64,000 bases of DNA from Stomorhina lunata (lineage: Eukaryota > Arthropoda > Insecta > Diptera > Rhiniidae), in contig OW121745.1 in the NCBI GenBank assembly GCA_933228675.1, positions 1,273,346 to 1,337,345 of the forward strand. The letters are read 5' to 3'. The position numbers and the translations under genes were made by a program. Positions 12,701 through 26,549 of this stretch are shown here, one piece after another. Each line of letters begins with the position of its first letter. The first letter of the stretch is position 1. The notes under the pieces are model-generated. The model was given only the letters and a program-made list of their open reading frames with translations, ran no database searches and had not been told where the DNA came from.

Positions 12701-15700
12701 ATTTTTGAAAAATTTCCTATAAAAATAGGAAATTTTTGAAAAATTTCCTATAAAAATAGGAAATTTTTGAAAAATTTCCTATAAAAATAGGAAATTTTTG
12801 AAAAATTTCCTATAAAAATAGGAAATTTTTGAAAAATTTCCTATAAAAATAGGAAATTTTTGAAAAATTTCCTATAAAAATAGGAAATTTTTGAAAAATT
12901 TCCTATAAAAATAGGAAATTTTTGAAAAATTTCCTATAAAAATAGGAAATTTTTGAAAAATTTCCTATAAAAATAGGAAATTTTTGAAAAATTTCCTATA
13001 AAAATAGGAAATTTTTGAAAAATTTCCTATAAAAATAGGAAATTTTTGAAAAATTTCCTATAAAAATAGGAAATTTTTGAAAAATTTCCTATAAAAATAG
13101 GAAATTTTTGAAAAATTTCCTATAAAAATAGGAAATTTTTGAAAAATTTCCTATAAAAATAGGAAATTTTTGAAAAATTTCCTATAAAAATAGGAAATTT
13201 TTGAAAAATTTCCTATAAAAATAGGAAATTTTTGAAAAATTTCCTATAAAAATAGGAAATTTTTGAAAAATTTCCTATAAAAATAGGAAATTTTTGAAAA
13301 ATTTCCTATAAAAATAGGAAATTTTTGAAAAATTTCCTATAAAAATAGGAAATTTTTGAAAAATTTCCTATAAAAATAGGAAATTTTTGAAAAATTTCCT
13401 ATAAAAATAGGAAATTTTTGAAAAATTTCCTATAAAAATAGGAAATTTTTGAAAAATTTCCTATAAAAATAGGAAATTTTTGAAAAATTTCCTATAAAAA
13501 TAGGAAATTTTTGAAAAATTTCCTATAAAAATAGGAAATTTTTGAAAAATTTCCTATAAAAATAGGAAATTTTTGAAAAATTTCCTATAAAAATAGGAAA
13601 TTTTTGAAAAATTTCCTATAAAAATAGGAAATTTTTGAAAAATTTCCTATAAAAATAGGAAATTTTTGAAAAATTTCCTATAAAAATAGGAAATTTTTGA
13701 AAAATTTCCTATAAAAATAGGAAATTTTTGAAAAATTTCCTATAAAAATAGGAAATTTTTTGAAAAATTTCCTATAAAAATAGGAAATTTTTGAAAAATT
13801 TCCTATAAAAATAGGAAATTTTTGAAAAATTTCCTATAAAAATAGGAAATTTTTGAAAAATTTCCTATAAAAATAGGAAATTTTTGAAAAATTTCCTATA
13901 AAAATAGGAAATTTTTGAAAAATTTCCTATAAAAATAGGAAATTTTTGAAAAATTTCCTATAAAAATAGGAAATTTTTGAAAAATTTCCTATAAAAATAG
14001 GAAATTTTTGAAAAATTTCCTATAAAAATAGGAAATTTTTGAAAAATTTCCTATAAAAATAGGAAATTTTTGAAAAATTTCCTCTATAAAAATAGGAAAT
14101 TTTTGAAAAATTTCCTATAAAAATAGGAAATTTTTGAAAAATTTCCTATAAAAATAGGAAATTTTTGAAAAATTTCCTATAAAAATAGGAAATTTTTGAA
14201 AAATTTCCTATAAAAATAGGAAATTTTTGAAAAATTTCCTATAAAAATAGGAAATTTTTGAAAAATTTCCTATAAAATAGGAAATTTTTGAAAAATTTCC
14301 TATAAAAATAGGAAATTTTTGAAAAATTTCCTATAAAAATAGGAAATTTTTGAAAAATTTCCTATAAAAATAGGAAATTTTTGAAAAATTTCCTATTAAA
14401 ATAGGAAATTTTGAAAAATTTCCTATAAAAATAGGAAATTTTTGAAAAATTTCCTATTAAAATAGGAAATTTTTGAAAAATTTCCTATTAAAAATAGGAA
14501 ATTTTTGAAAAATTTCCTATAAAAATAGGAAATTTTTCGAAAAATTTCCTATATAAATAGGAAATTTTTGAAAAATTTCCTATAAAAATAGGAAATTTTT
14601 GAAAAATTTCCTATAAAAATAGGAAATTTTGAAAAATTTCCTATAAAAATAGGAAATTTTTGAAAAATTTCCTATAAAAATAGGAAATTTTTGAAAAATT
14701 TCCTATTAAAATAGGAAATTTTTGAAAAATTTCCTATAAAAATAGGAAATTTTTGAAAAATTTCCTATAAAAATAGGAAATTTTTGAAAAATTTCCTATA
14801 AAAATAGGAAATTTTTGAAAAATTTCCTATAAAAATAGGAAATTTTTGAAAAATTTCCTATTAAAATAGGAAATTTTTGAAAAATTTCCTATAAAAATAG
14901 GAAATTTTTGAAAAATTTCCTATAAAAATAGGAAATTTTTGAAAAATTTCCTATAAAAATAGGAAATTTTTGAAAAATTTCCTATAAAAATAGGAAATTT
15001 TTGAAAAATTTCCTATAAAAATAGGAAATTTTTGAAAAATTTCCTATAAAAATAGGAAATTTTTGAAAAATTTCCTATAAAAATAGGAAATTTTTGAAAA
15101 ATTTCCTATAAAAATAGGAAATTTTTGAAAAATTTCCTATAAAAATAGGAAATTTTTGAAAAATTTCCTATTAAAATAGGAAATTTTTGAAAAATTTCCT
15201 ATAAAAATAGGAAATTTTTGAAAAATTTCCTATAAAAATAGGAAATTTTTGAAAAATTTCCTATAAAAATAGGAAATTTTTGAAAAATTTCCTATAAAAA
15301 TAGGAAATTTTTGAAAAATTTCCTATAAAAATAGGAAATTTTTGAAAAATTTCCTATAAAAATAGGAAATTTTTGAAAAATTTCCTATAAAAATAGGAAA
15401 TTTTTGAAAAATTTCCTATTAAAATAGGAAATTTTTGAAAAATTTCCTATAAAAATAGGAAATTTTTGAAAAATTTCCTATAAAAATAGGAAATTTTTGA
15501 AAAATTTCCTATAAAAATAGGAAATTTTTGAAAAATTTCCTATAAAAATAGGAAATTTTTGAAAAATTTCCTATAAAAATAGGAAATTTTTGAAAAATTT
15601 CCTATAAAAATAGGAAATTTTTGAAAAATTTCCTATAAAAATAGGAAATTTTTGAAAAATTTCCTATAAAAATAGGAAATTTTTGAAAAATTTCCTATAA

Positions 15701-18700
15701 AAATAGGAAATTTTTGAAAAATTTCCTATAAAAATAGGAAATTTTTGAAAAATTTCCTATAAAAATAGGAAATTTTTGAAAAATTTCCTATAAAAATAGG
15801 AAATTTTTGAAAAATTTCCTATAAAAATAGGAAATTTTTGAAAAATTTCCTATAAAAATAGGAAATTTTTGAAAAATTTCCTATAAAAATAGGAAATTTT
15901 TGAAAAATTTCCTATAAAAATAGGAAATTTTTGAAAAATTTCCTATAAAAATAGGAAATTTTTGAAAAATTTCCTATAAAAATAGGAAATTTTTGAAAAA
16001 TTTCCTATAAAAATAGGAAATTTTTGAAAAATTTCCTATAAAAATAGGAAATTTTTGAAAAATTTCCTATAAAAATAGGAAATTTTTGAAAAATTTCCTA
16101 TAAAAATAGGAAATTTTTGAAAAATTTCCTATAAAAATAGGAAATTTTTGAAAAATTTCCTATAAAAATAGGAAATTTTTGAAAAATTTCCTATAAAAAT
16201 AGGAAATTTTTGAAAAATTTCCTATAAAAATAGGAAATTTTTGAAAAATTTCCTATAAAAATAGGAAATTTTTGAAAAATTTCCTATAAAAATAGGAAAT
16301 TTTTGAAAAATTTCCTATAAAAATAGGAAATTTTTGAAAAATTTCCTATAAAAATAGGAAATTTTTGAAAAATTTCCTATAAAAATAGGAAATTTTTGAA
16401 AAATTTCCTATAAAAATAGGAAATTTTTGAAAAATTTCCTATAAAAATAGGAAATTTTTGAAAAATTTCCTATAAAAATAGGAAATTTTTGAAAAATTTC
16501 CTATAAAAATAGGAAATTTTTGAAAAATTTCCTATAAAAATAGGAAATTTTTGAAAAATTTCCTATAAAAATAGGAAATTTTTGAAAAATTTCCTATAAA
16601 AATAGGAAATTTTTGAAAAATTTCCTATAAAAATAGGAAATTTTTGAAAAATTTCCTATAAAAATAGGAAATTTTTGAAAAATTTCCTATAAAAATAGGA
16701 AATTTTTGAAAAGAATTGAATTCCTATAAAAATAGGAAATTTTGAAAAATTTCCTATAAAAATAGGAAATTTTTGAAAAATTTCCTATAAAAATAGGAAA
16801 TTTTTGAAAAATTTCCTATAAAAATAGGAAATTTTTGAAAAATTTCCTATAAAAATAGGAAATTTTTGAAAAATTTCCTATAAAAATAGGAAATTTTTGA
16901 AAAATTTCCTATAAAAATAGGAAATTTTTGAAAAATTTCCTATAAAAATAGGAAATTTTTGAAAAATTTCCTATAAAAATAGGAAATTTTTGAAAAATTT
17001 CCTATAAAAATAGGAAATTTTTGAAAAATTTCCTATAAAAATAGGAAATTTTTGAAAAATTTCCTATAAAAATAGGAAATTTTTGAAAAATTTCCTATAA
17101 AAATAGGAAATTTTTGAAAAATTTCCTATAAAAATAGGAAATTTTTGAAAAATTTCCTATAAAAATAGGAAATTTTTGAAAAATTTCCTATAAAAATAGG
17201 AAATTTTTGAAAAATTTCCTATAAAAATAGGAAATTTTTGAAAAATTTCCTATAAAAATAGGAAATTTTTGAAAAATTTCCTATAAAAATAGGAAATTTT
17301 TGAAAAATTTCCTATAAAAATAGGAAATTTTTGAAAAATTTCCTATAAAAATAGGAAATTTTTGAAAAATTTCCTATAAAAATAGGAAATTTTTGAAAAA
17401 TTTCCTATAAAAATAGGAAATTTTTGAAAAATTTCCTATAAAAATAGGAAATTTTTGAAAAATTTCCTATAAAAATAGGAAATTTTTGAAAAATTTCCTA
17501 TAAAAATAGGAAATTTTTGAAAAATTTCCTATAAAAATAGGAAATTTTTGAAAAATTTCCTATAAAAATAGGAAATTTTTGAAAAATTTCCTATAAAAAT
17601 AGGAAATTTTTGAAAAATTTCCTATAAAAATAGGAAATTTTTGAAAAATTTCCTATAAAAATAGGAAATTTTTGAAAAATTTCCTATAAAAATAGGAAAT
17701 TTTTGAAAAATTTCCTATAAAAATAGGAAATTTTTGAAAAATTTCCTATAAAAATAGGAAATTTTTGAAAAATTTCCTATAAAAATAGGAAATTTTTGAA
17801 AAATTTCCTATAAAAATAGGAAATTTTTGAAAAATTTCCTATAAAAATAGGAAATTTTTGAAAAATTTCCTATAAAAATAGGAAATTTTTGAAAAATTTC
17901 CTATAAAAATAGGAAATTTTTGAAAAATTTCCTATAAAAATAGGAAATTTTTGAAAAATTTCCTATAAAAATAGGAAATTTTTGAAAAATTTCCTATAAA
18001 AATAGGAAATTTTTGAAAAATTTCCTATAAAAATAGGAAATTTTTGAAAAATTTCCTATAAAAATAGGAAATTTTTGAAAAATTTCCTATAAAAATAGGA
18101 AATTTTTGAAAAATTTCCTATAAAAATAGGAAATTTTTGAAAAATTTCCTATAAAAATAGGAAATTTTTGAAAAATTTCCTATAAAAATAGGAAATTTTT
18201 GAAAAATTTCCTATAAAAATAGGAAATTTTTGAAAAATTTCCTATAAAAATAGGAAATTTTTGAAAAATTTCCTATAAAAATAGGAAATTTTTGAAAAAT
18301 TTCCTATAAAAATAGGAAATTTTTGAAAAATTTCCTATAAAAATAGGAAATTTTTGAAAAATTTCCTATAAAAATAGGAAATTTTTGAAAAATTTCCTAT
18401 AAAAATAGGAAATTTTTGAAAAATTTCCTATAAAAAATAGGAAATTTTTGAAAAATTTCCTATAAAAATAGGAAATTTTTGAAAAATTTCCTATAAAAAT
18501 AGGAAATTTTTGAAAAATTTCCTATAAAAATAGGAAATTTTTGAAAAATTTCCTATAAAAATAGGAAATTTTTGAAAAATTTCCTATAAAAATAGGAAAT
18601 TTTTGAAAAATTTCCTATAAAAATAGGAAATTTTTGAAAAATTTCCTATAAAAATAGGAAATTTTTGAAAAATTTCCTATAAAAATAGGAAATTTTTGAA

Positions 18701-21700
18701 AAATTTCCTATAAAAATAGGAAATTTTTGAAAAATTTCCTATAAAAATAGGAAATTTTTGAAAAATTTCCTATAAAAATAGGAAATTTTTGAAAAATTTC
18801 CTATAAAAATAGGAAATTTTTGAAAAATTTCCTATAAAAATAGGAAATTTTTGAAAAATTTCCTATAAAAATAGGAAATTTTTGAAAAATTTCCTATAAA
18901 AATAGGAAATTTTTGAAAAATTTCCTATAAAAATAGGAAATTTTTGAAAAATTTCCTATAAAAATAGGAAATTTTTGAAAAATTTCCTATAAAAATAGGA
19001 AATTTTTGAAAAATTTCCTATAAAAATAGGAAATTTTTGAAAAATTTCCTATAAAAATAGGAAATTTTTGAAAAATTTCCTATAAAAATAGGAAATTTTT
19101 GAAAAATTTCCTATAAAAATAGGAAATTTTTGAAAAATTTCCTATAAAAATAGGAAATTTTTGAAAAATTTCCTATAAAAATAGGAAATTTTTGAAAAAT
19201 TTCCTATAAAAATAGGAAATTTTTGAAAAATTTCCTATAAAAATAGGAAATTTTTGAAAAATTTCCTATAAAAATAGGAAATTTTTGAAAAATTTCCTAT
19301 AAAAATAGGAAATTTTTGAAAAATTTCCTATAAAAATAGGAAATTTTTGAAAAATTTCCTATAAAAATAGGAAATTTTTGAAAAATTTCCTATAAAAATA
19401 GGAAATTTTTGAAAAATTTCCTATAAAAATAGGAAATTTTTGAAAAATTTCCTATAAAAATAGGAAATTTTTGAAAAATTTCCTATAAAAATAGGAAATT
19501 TTTGAAAAATTTCCTATAAAAATAGGAAATTTTTGAAAAATTTCCTATAAAAATAGGAAATTTTTGAAAAATTTCCTATAAAAATAGGAAATTTTTGAAA
19601 AATTTCCTATAAAAATAGGAAATTTTTGAAAAATTTCCTATAAAAATAGGAAATTTTTGAAAAATTTCCTATAAAAATAGGAAATTTTTGAAAAATTTCC
19701 TATAAAAATAGGAAATTTTTGAAAAATTTCCTATAAAAATAGGAAATTTTTGAAAAATTTCCTATAAAAATAGGAAATTTTTGAAAAATTTCCTATAAAA
19801 ATAGGAAATTTTTGAAAAATTTCCTATAAAAATAGGAAATTTTTGAAAAATTTCCTATAAAAATAGGAAATTTTTGAAAAATTTCCTATAAAAATAGGAA
19901 ATTTTTGAAAAATTTCCTATAAAAATAGGAAATTTTTGAAAAAATTTCCTATAAAAATAGGAAATTTTTGAAAAATTTCCTATAAAAATAGGAAATTTTT
20001 GAAAAATTTCCTATAAAAATAGGAAATTTTTGAAAAATTTCCTATAAAAATAGGAAATTTTTGAAAAATTTCCTATAAAAATAGGAAATTTTTGAAAAAT
20101 TTCCTATAAAAATAGGAAATTTTTGAAAAATTTCCTATAAAAATAGGAAATTTTTGAAAAATTTCCTATAAAAATAGGAAATTTTTGAAAAATTTCCTAT
20201 AAAAATAGGAAATTTTTGAAAAATTTCCTATAAAAATAGGAAATTTTTGAAAAATTTCCTATAAAAATAGGAAATTTTTGAAAAATTTCCTATAAAAATA
20301 GGAAATTTTTGAAAAATTTCCTATAAAAATAGGAAATTTTTGAAAAATTTCCTATAAAAATAGGAAATTTTTGAAAAATTTCCTATAAAAATAGGAAATT
20401 TTTGAAAAATTTCCTATAAAAATAGGAAATTTTTGAAAAATTTCCTATAAAAATAGGAAATTTTTGAAAAATTTCCTATAAAAATAGGAAATTTTTGAAA
20501 AATTTCCTATAAAAATAGGAAATTTTTGAAAAATTTCCTATAAAAATAGGAAATTTTTGAAAAATTTCCTATAAAAATAGGAAATTTTTGAAAAATTTCC
20601 TATAAAAATAGGAAATTTTTGAAAAATTTCCTATAAAAATAGGAAATTTTTGAAAAATTTCCTATAAAAATAGGAAATTTTTGAAAAATTTCCTATAAAA
20701 ATAGGAAATTTTTGAAAAATTTCCTATAAAAATAGGAAATTTTTGAAAAATTTCCTATAAAAATAGGAAATTTTTGAAAAATTTCCTATAAAAATAGGAA
20801 ATTTTTGAAAAATTTCCTATAAAAATAGGAAATTTTTGAAAAATTTCCTATAAAAATAGGAAATTTTTGAAAAATTTTTTTTGAAAAATTTCCTATAAAA
20901 ATAGGAAAGTTTTGAAAAATTTCCTATAAAAATAGGAAATTTTTGAAAAATTTCCTATAAAAATAGGAAATTTTTGAAAAATTTCCTATAAAAATAGGAA
21001 ATTTTTGAAAAATTTCCTATAAAAATAGGAAATTTTTGAAAAATTTCCTATAAAAATAGGAAAGTTTTGAAAAATTTCCTATAAAAATAGGAAATTTTTG
21101 AAAAATTTCCTATAAAAATAGGAAATTTTTGAAAAATTTCCTATAAAAATAGGAAATTTTTGAAAAATTTCCTATAAAAATAGGAAATTTTTGAAAAATT
21201 TCCTATAAAAATAGGAAATTTTTGAAAAATTTCCTATAAAAATAGGAAATTTTTGAAAAATTTCCTATAAAAATAGGAAATTTTTGAAAAATTTCCTATA
21301 AAAATAGGAAATTTTTGAAAAATTTCCTATAAAAATAGGAAATTTTTGAAAAATTTCCTATAAAAATAGGAAATTTTTGAAAAATTTCCTATAAAAATAG
21401 GAAATTTTTGAAAAATTTCCTATAAAAATAGGAAATTTTTGAAAAATTTCCTATAAAAATAGGAAATTTTTGAAAAATTTCCTATAAAAATAGGAAATTT
21501 TTGAAAAATTTCCTATAAAAATAGGAAATTTTTGAAAAATTTCCTATAAAAATAGGAAATTTTTGAAAAATTTCCTATAAAAATAGGAAATTTTTGAAAA
21601 ATTTCCTATAAAAATAGGAAATTTTTGAAAAATTTCCTATAAAAATAGGAAATTTTTGAAAAATTTCCTATAAAAATAGGAAATTTTTGAAAAATTTCCT

Positions 21701-24700
21701 ATAAAAATAGGAAATTTTTGAAAAATTTCCTATAAAAATAGGAAATTTTTGAAAAATTTCCTATAAAAATAGGAAATTTTTGAAAAATTTCCTATAAAAA
21801 TAGGAAATTTTTGAAAAATTTCCTATAAAAATAGGAAATTTTTGAAAAATTTCCTATAAAAATAGGAAATTTTTGAAAAATTTCCTATAAAAATAGGAAA
21901 TTTTTGAAAAATTTCCTATAAAAATAGGAAATTTTTGAAAAATTTCCTATAAAAATAGGAAATTTTTGAAAAATTTCCTATAAAAATAGGAAATTTTTGA
22001 AAAATTTCCTATAAAAATAGGAAATTTTTGAAAAATTTCCTATAAAAATAGGAAATTTTTGAAAAATTTCCTATAAAAATAGGAAATTTTTGAAAAATTT
22101 CCTATAAAAATAGGAAATTTTTGAAAAATTTCCTATAAAAATAGGAAATTTTTGAAAAATTTCCTATAAAAATAGGAAATTTTTGAAAAATTTCCTATAA
22201 AAATAAAAATAGGAAATTTTTGAAAAATTTCCTATAAAAATAGGAAATTTTTGAAAAATTTCCTATAAAAATAGGAAATTTTTGAAAAATTTCCTATAAA
22301 AATAGGAAATTTTTGAAAAATTTCCTATAAAAATAGAAAATTTTTGAAAAATTTCCTATAAAAATAGGAAATTTTTGAAAAATTTCCTATAAAAATAGGA
22401 GATTTTTGAAAAATTTCCTATAAAAATAGGAAATTTTTGAAAAATTTCCTATAAAAATAGGAAATTTTTGAAAAATTTCCTATAAAAATAGGAAATTTTT
22501 GAAAAATTTCCTATAAAAATAGGAAATTTTTGAAAAATTTCCTATAAAAATAGGAAATTTTTGAAAAATTTCCTATAAAAATAGGAAATTTTTGAAAAAT
22601 TTCCTATAAAAATAGGAAATTTTTGAAAAATTTCCTATAAAAATAGGAAATTTTTGAAAAATTTCCTATAAAAATAGGAAATTTTTGAAAAATTTCCTAT
22701 AAAAATAGGAAATTTTTGAAAAATTTCCTATAAAAATAGGAAATTTTTGAAAAATTTCCTATAAAAATAGGAAATTTTTGAAAAATTTCCTATAAAAATA
22801 GGAAATTTTTGAAAAATTTCCTATAAAAATAGGAAATTTTTGAAAAATTTCCTATAAAAATAGGAAATTTTTGAAAAATTTCCTATAAAAATAGGAATTT
22901 TTTGAAAAATTTCCTATAAAAATAGGAAATTTTTGAAAAATTTCCTATAAAAATAGGAAATTTTTGAAAAATTTCCTATAAAAATAGGAAATTTTTGAAA
23001 AATTTCCTATAAAAATAGGAAATTTTTGAAAAATTTCCTATAAAAATAGGAAATTTTTGAAAAATTTCCTATAAAAATAGGAAATTTTTGAAAAATTTCC
23101 TATAAAAATAGGAAATTTTTGAAAAATTTCCTATAAAAATAGGAAATTTTTGAAAAATTTCCTATAAAAATAGGAAATTTTTGAAAAATTTCCTATAAAA
23201 ATAGGAAATTTTTGAAAAATTTCCTATAAAAATAGGAAATTTTTGAAAAATAGGAAATTTTTGAAAAATTTCCTATAAAAATAGGAAATTTTTGAAAAAT
23301 TTCCTATAAAAATAGGAAATTTTTGAAAAATTTCCTATAAAAATAGGAAATTTTTTAAAAATTTCCTATAAAAATAGGAAATTTTTGAAAAATTTCCTAT
23401 AAAAATAGGAAATTTTTGAAAAATTTCCTATAAAAATAGGAAATTTTTGAAAAATTTCCTATAAAAATAGGAAATTTTTGAAAAATTTCCTATAAAAATA
23501 GGAAATTTTTGAAAAATTTCCTATAAAAATAGGAAATTTTTGAAAAATTTCCTATAAAAATAGGAAATTTTTGAAAAATTTCCTATAAAAATAGGAAATT
23601 TTTGAAAAATTTCCTATAAAAATAGGAAATTTTTGAAAAATTTCCTATAAAAATAGGAAATTTTTGAAAAATTTCCTATAAAAATAGGAAATTTTTGAAA
23701 AATTTCCTATAAAAATAGGAAATTTTTGAAAAATTTCCTATAAAAATAGGAAATTTTTGAAAAATTTCCTATAAAAATAGGAAATTTTTGAAAAATTTCC
23801 TATAAAAATAGGAAATTTTTGAAAAATTTCCTATAAAAATAGGAAATTTTTGAAAAATTTCCTGTAAAAATAGGATATTTTTGAAAAATTTCCTATAAAA
23901 ATAGGAAATTTTTGAAAAATTTCCTATAAAAATAGGAAATTTTTGAAAAATTTCCTGTAAAAATAGGAAATTTTTGAAAAATTTCCTATAAAAATAGGAA
24001 ATTTTTGAAAAATTTCCTATAAAAATAGGAAATTTTTGAAAAATTTCCTATAAAAATAGGAAATTTTTGAAAAATTTCCTATAAAAATAGGAAATTTTTG
24101 AAAAATTTCCTATAAAAATAGGAAATTTTTGAAAAATTTCCTATAAAAATAGGAAATTTTTGAAAAATTTCCTATAAAAATAGGAAATTTTTGAAAAATT
24201 TCCTATAAAAATAGGAAATTTTTGAAAAATTTCCTATAAAAATAGGAAATTTTTGAAAAATTTCCTATAAAAATAGGAAATTTTTGAAAAATTTCCTATA
24301 AAAATAGGAAATTTTTGAAAAATTTCCTATAAAAATAGGAAATTTTTGAAAAATTTCCTATAAAAATAGGAAATTTTTGAAAAATTTCCTATAAAAATAG
24401 GAAATTTTTGAAAAATTTCCTATAAAAATAGGAAATTTTTGAAAAATTTCCTATAAAAATAGGAAATTTTTGAAAAATTTCCTATAAAAATAGGAAATTT
24501 TTGAAAAATTTCCTATAAAAATAGGAAATTTTTGAAAAATTTCCTATAAAAATAGGAAATTTTTGAAAAATTTCCTATAAAAATAGGAAATTTTTGAAAA
24601 ATTTCCTATAAAAATAGGAAATTTTTGAAAAATTTCCTATAAAAATAGGAAATTTTTGAAAAATTTCCTATAAAAATAGGAAATTTTTTAAAAATTTCCT

Positions 24701-24740
24701 ATAAAAATAGGAAATTTTTAAAAAATTTCCTATAAAAATA
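9761..24740. repeat. 31-bp palindromic satellite, array C (about 480 units)
   Basis: The largest array. The first 500 bp (9761-10250) are strongly degenerate, with altered loops and indels; the rest is almost invariant. Local variant clusters include CCTATTAAAATAGG at 14394-15420, CCTGTAAAAATAGG near 23863 and 23957, and a shortened unit near 23250. The right edge carries the 'atttttaaaaaattt' variant and then the 3' flank. Clean interior and mutated edges are the usual pattern for arrays homogenised by unequal exchange. Confidence 0.97.
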
Positions 24741-25574
24741 AGAAAAATTTCCAAGAAGAAAATTTGTTAAATTTTATTTTCATTTACCAAAAAACGTGAG
24801 TAATTTATAAACCGAATTAACAACTGCTTAAATGCAACAAAATAACAAAAGGAAAAACCATCATGTTCCCCCTATTTATAGGGGGATAACGTTTTGCTCT
24901 TTCAGCTCCCGTCAACTTTGCCTTTGTTTTAACCTTTAAGATTTTAGAAGAATAACAACAACAATAGTCATTCAAAGTAATATAACAAATTATCTTTATA
25001 TCAAAAGAACTACAGTATTGTAATCAATCAGAATTTTCGAGAAATAAGCTTTTAAAATAAAAAAACCTTTTTACTTAAAAGTGACAGTAAAGAAATTTGT
25101 GATATTTTTTTTTGTTTTTTTCTTCTAAAAAGTTATTTCACGGAAAATAAAAACAAGAAAAAGTGATCAAAACTTCGTAATATATTAATATACATTTTTA
25201 TTTATTTTATTTTTTACGATTTTTTATTAAATAACTGTGTGACAGTACGGAAATTTTTAGCTGTACTTACCACCGTGCGATTATAAATTCACTTGAAAAC
25301 ACCAAATAATTGATTTTATTATTTTATTTTTTATCTTAATCAATTCAATATCACTTCTTGCACTTTTTAATAGCGATGCACATAAAGCAAACGAAACAGC
25401 TCAAGTAATGATTATGACTTAATTAAAAAAATGTGACATTACGGAAAAAACGCAGAGATAAAGTAAAATTAGAACGTCAAAATGACATTGATAACATTTT
25501 TTAGGTAAAACCAGGAAAAAGCAATAAAAATAAATACAATCATTGAAAAACAGTTGAATTTTTTATTATTGTTC
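24741..25574. repeat. 3' flank of satellite, copy 3
   Basis: Matches 3314-4143 over about 830 bp, with GTGACA-type motifs at 25081-25094, 25239-25252 and 25433-25446 and the palindrome at 24867-24886. It lacks one of the two 'gataacgttt' direct repeats found after the palindrome in copies 1 and 2. After 25574 the sequence becomes unique. Confidence 0.88.
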
Positions 25575-26549
25575 TATTGTTTTCAACTCTTTTTCCATGT
25601 TACTTAATGAATAACATGTGTGGAGACAGGTATATTTGTATGTAATAGGCATGATATACAGGTAAAGCACCTTTTGCACAATTTAACAGAAAGTTTTACA
25701 ATAATAACAACTACTTTTGTTTGTTGCTAATTATTTTAGAGCTTACTTGCCGTTTTTGTTTTTTTATATTCTTTTACATGAAAGAAATAAAAAGCTTGAG
25801 ACGAAAAAAAAGCATTGTGTTTGGAATTAACCCAAACGCATCTTGAAACACGAAGGGACACCAAAAGAAAACGTCAAAATGTTTCAGGGGACATGTCGCA
25901 TCGTGAAAATTGGCTAATATTTGAACATCTAAAGCATGTCAAAGCAACATTTATATGCGTAGAAATCTATCTATCTATAACTGCCATAGACGAGAAATTT
26001 GTTTGCTATAACTAGTTATAGGCAAATAAATTCTGCTGATAGACATACAATACACACAACAATTGTAAAGAGCATAAAAATTGTTTTACGCTCCAGATTT
26101 TTTTACAAACTTTCACCAAAAAATTAAATCAATCGCTATGAAACACAAATGCTGAAGCAAGAACGCAACACGAAGTTTTTTAAATTGTCTCTGCTACTAG
26201 TCCAATCGCAAACTTGAATATGTGTTAGTGCCCACCGCTGATCTATCTATAATATTAATACGAAAGCACCCATTTATTGCCCCCTTTACGCTTAAATTAT
26301 GCACTATTTGAAAGGTATTTTTCCGCAGATCAGACGAATCTATAGTTTATTAAAATCGGTTCAGTTTTTAGTATAGAGAAAACGCACATGCTTATGAAAT
26401 TCACCATAAGAATCAAACAAAATAAATTGTATGCAAATGTATTTTCTTTTGTTTTTATTATTTTTGGTGAGAGGGTGATGCAAATTAAAAATTATATTTG
26501 TGGGGAGATAGTGGTAAACAAAAATAAAAATAAGAAGTACAATTAAATA
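25575..26549. other. Intergenic, nothing recognised
   Basis: About 1 kb of AT-rich sequence. A 66-codon frame at 25815-26015 has no recognisable motif. I see no RNA gene or element termini other than those of the hAT foldback that follows. Confidence 0.5.

Noticed and set aside
531..24740. CRISPR-like array (regular, palindromic repeats)
   Set aside because: Units abut with no variable spacers, and the context is a eukaryotic genome with LTR and LINE elements.
25815..26015. 66-codon open frame
   Set aside because: No motif, no supporting context, and a length expected by chance.
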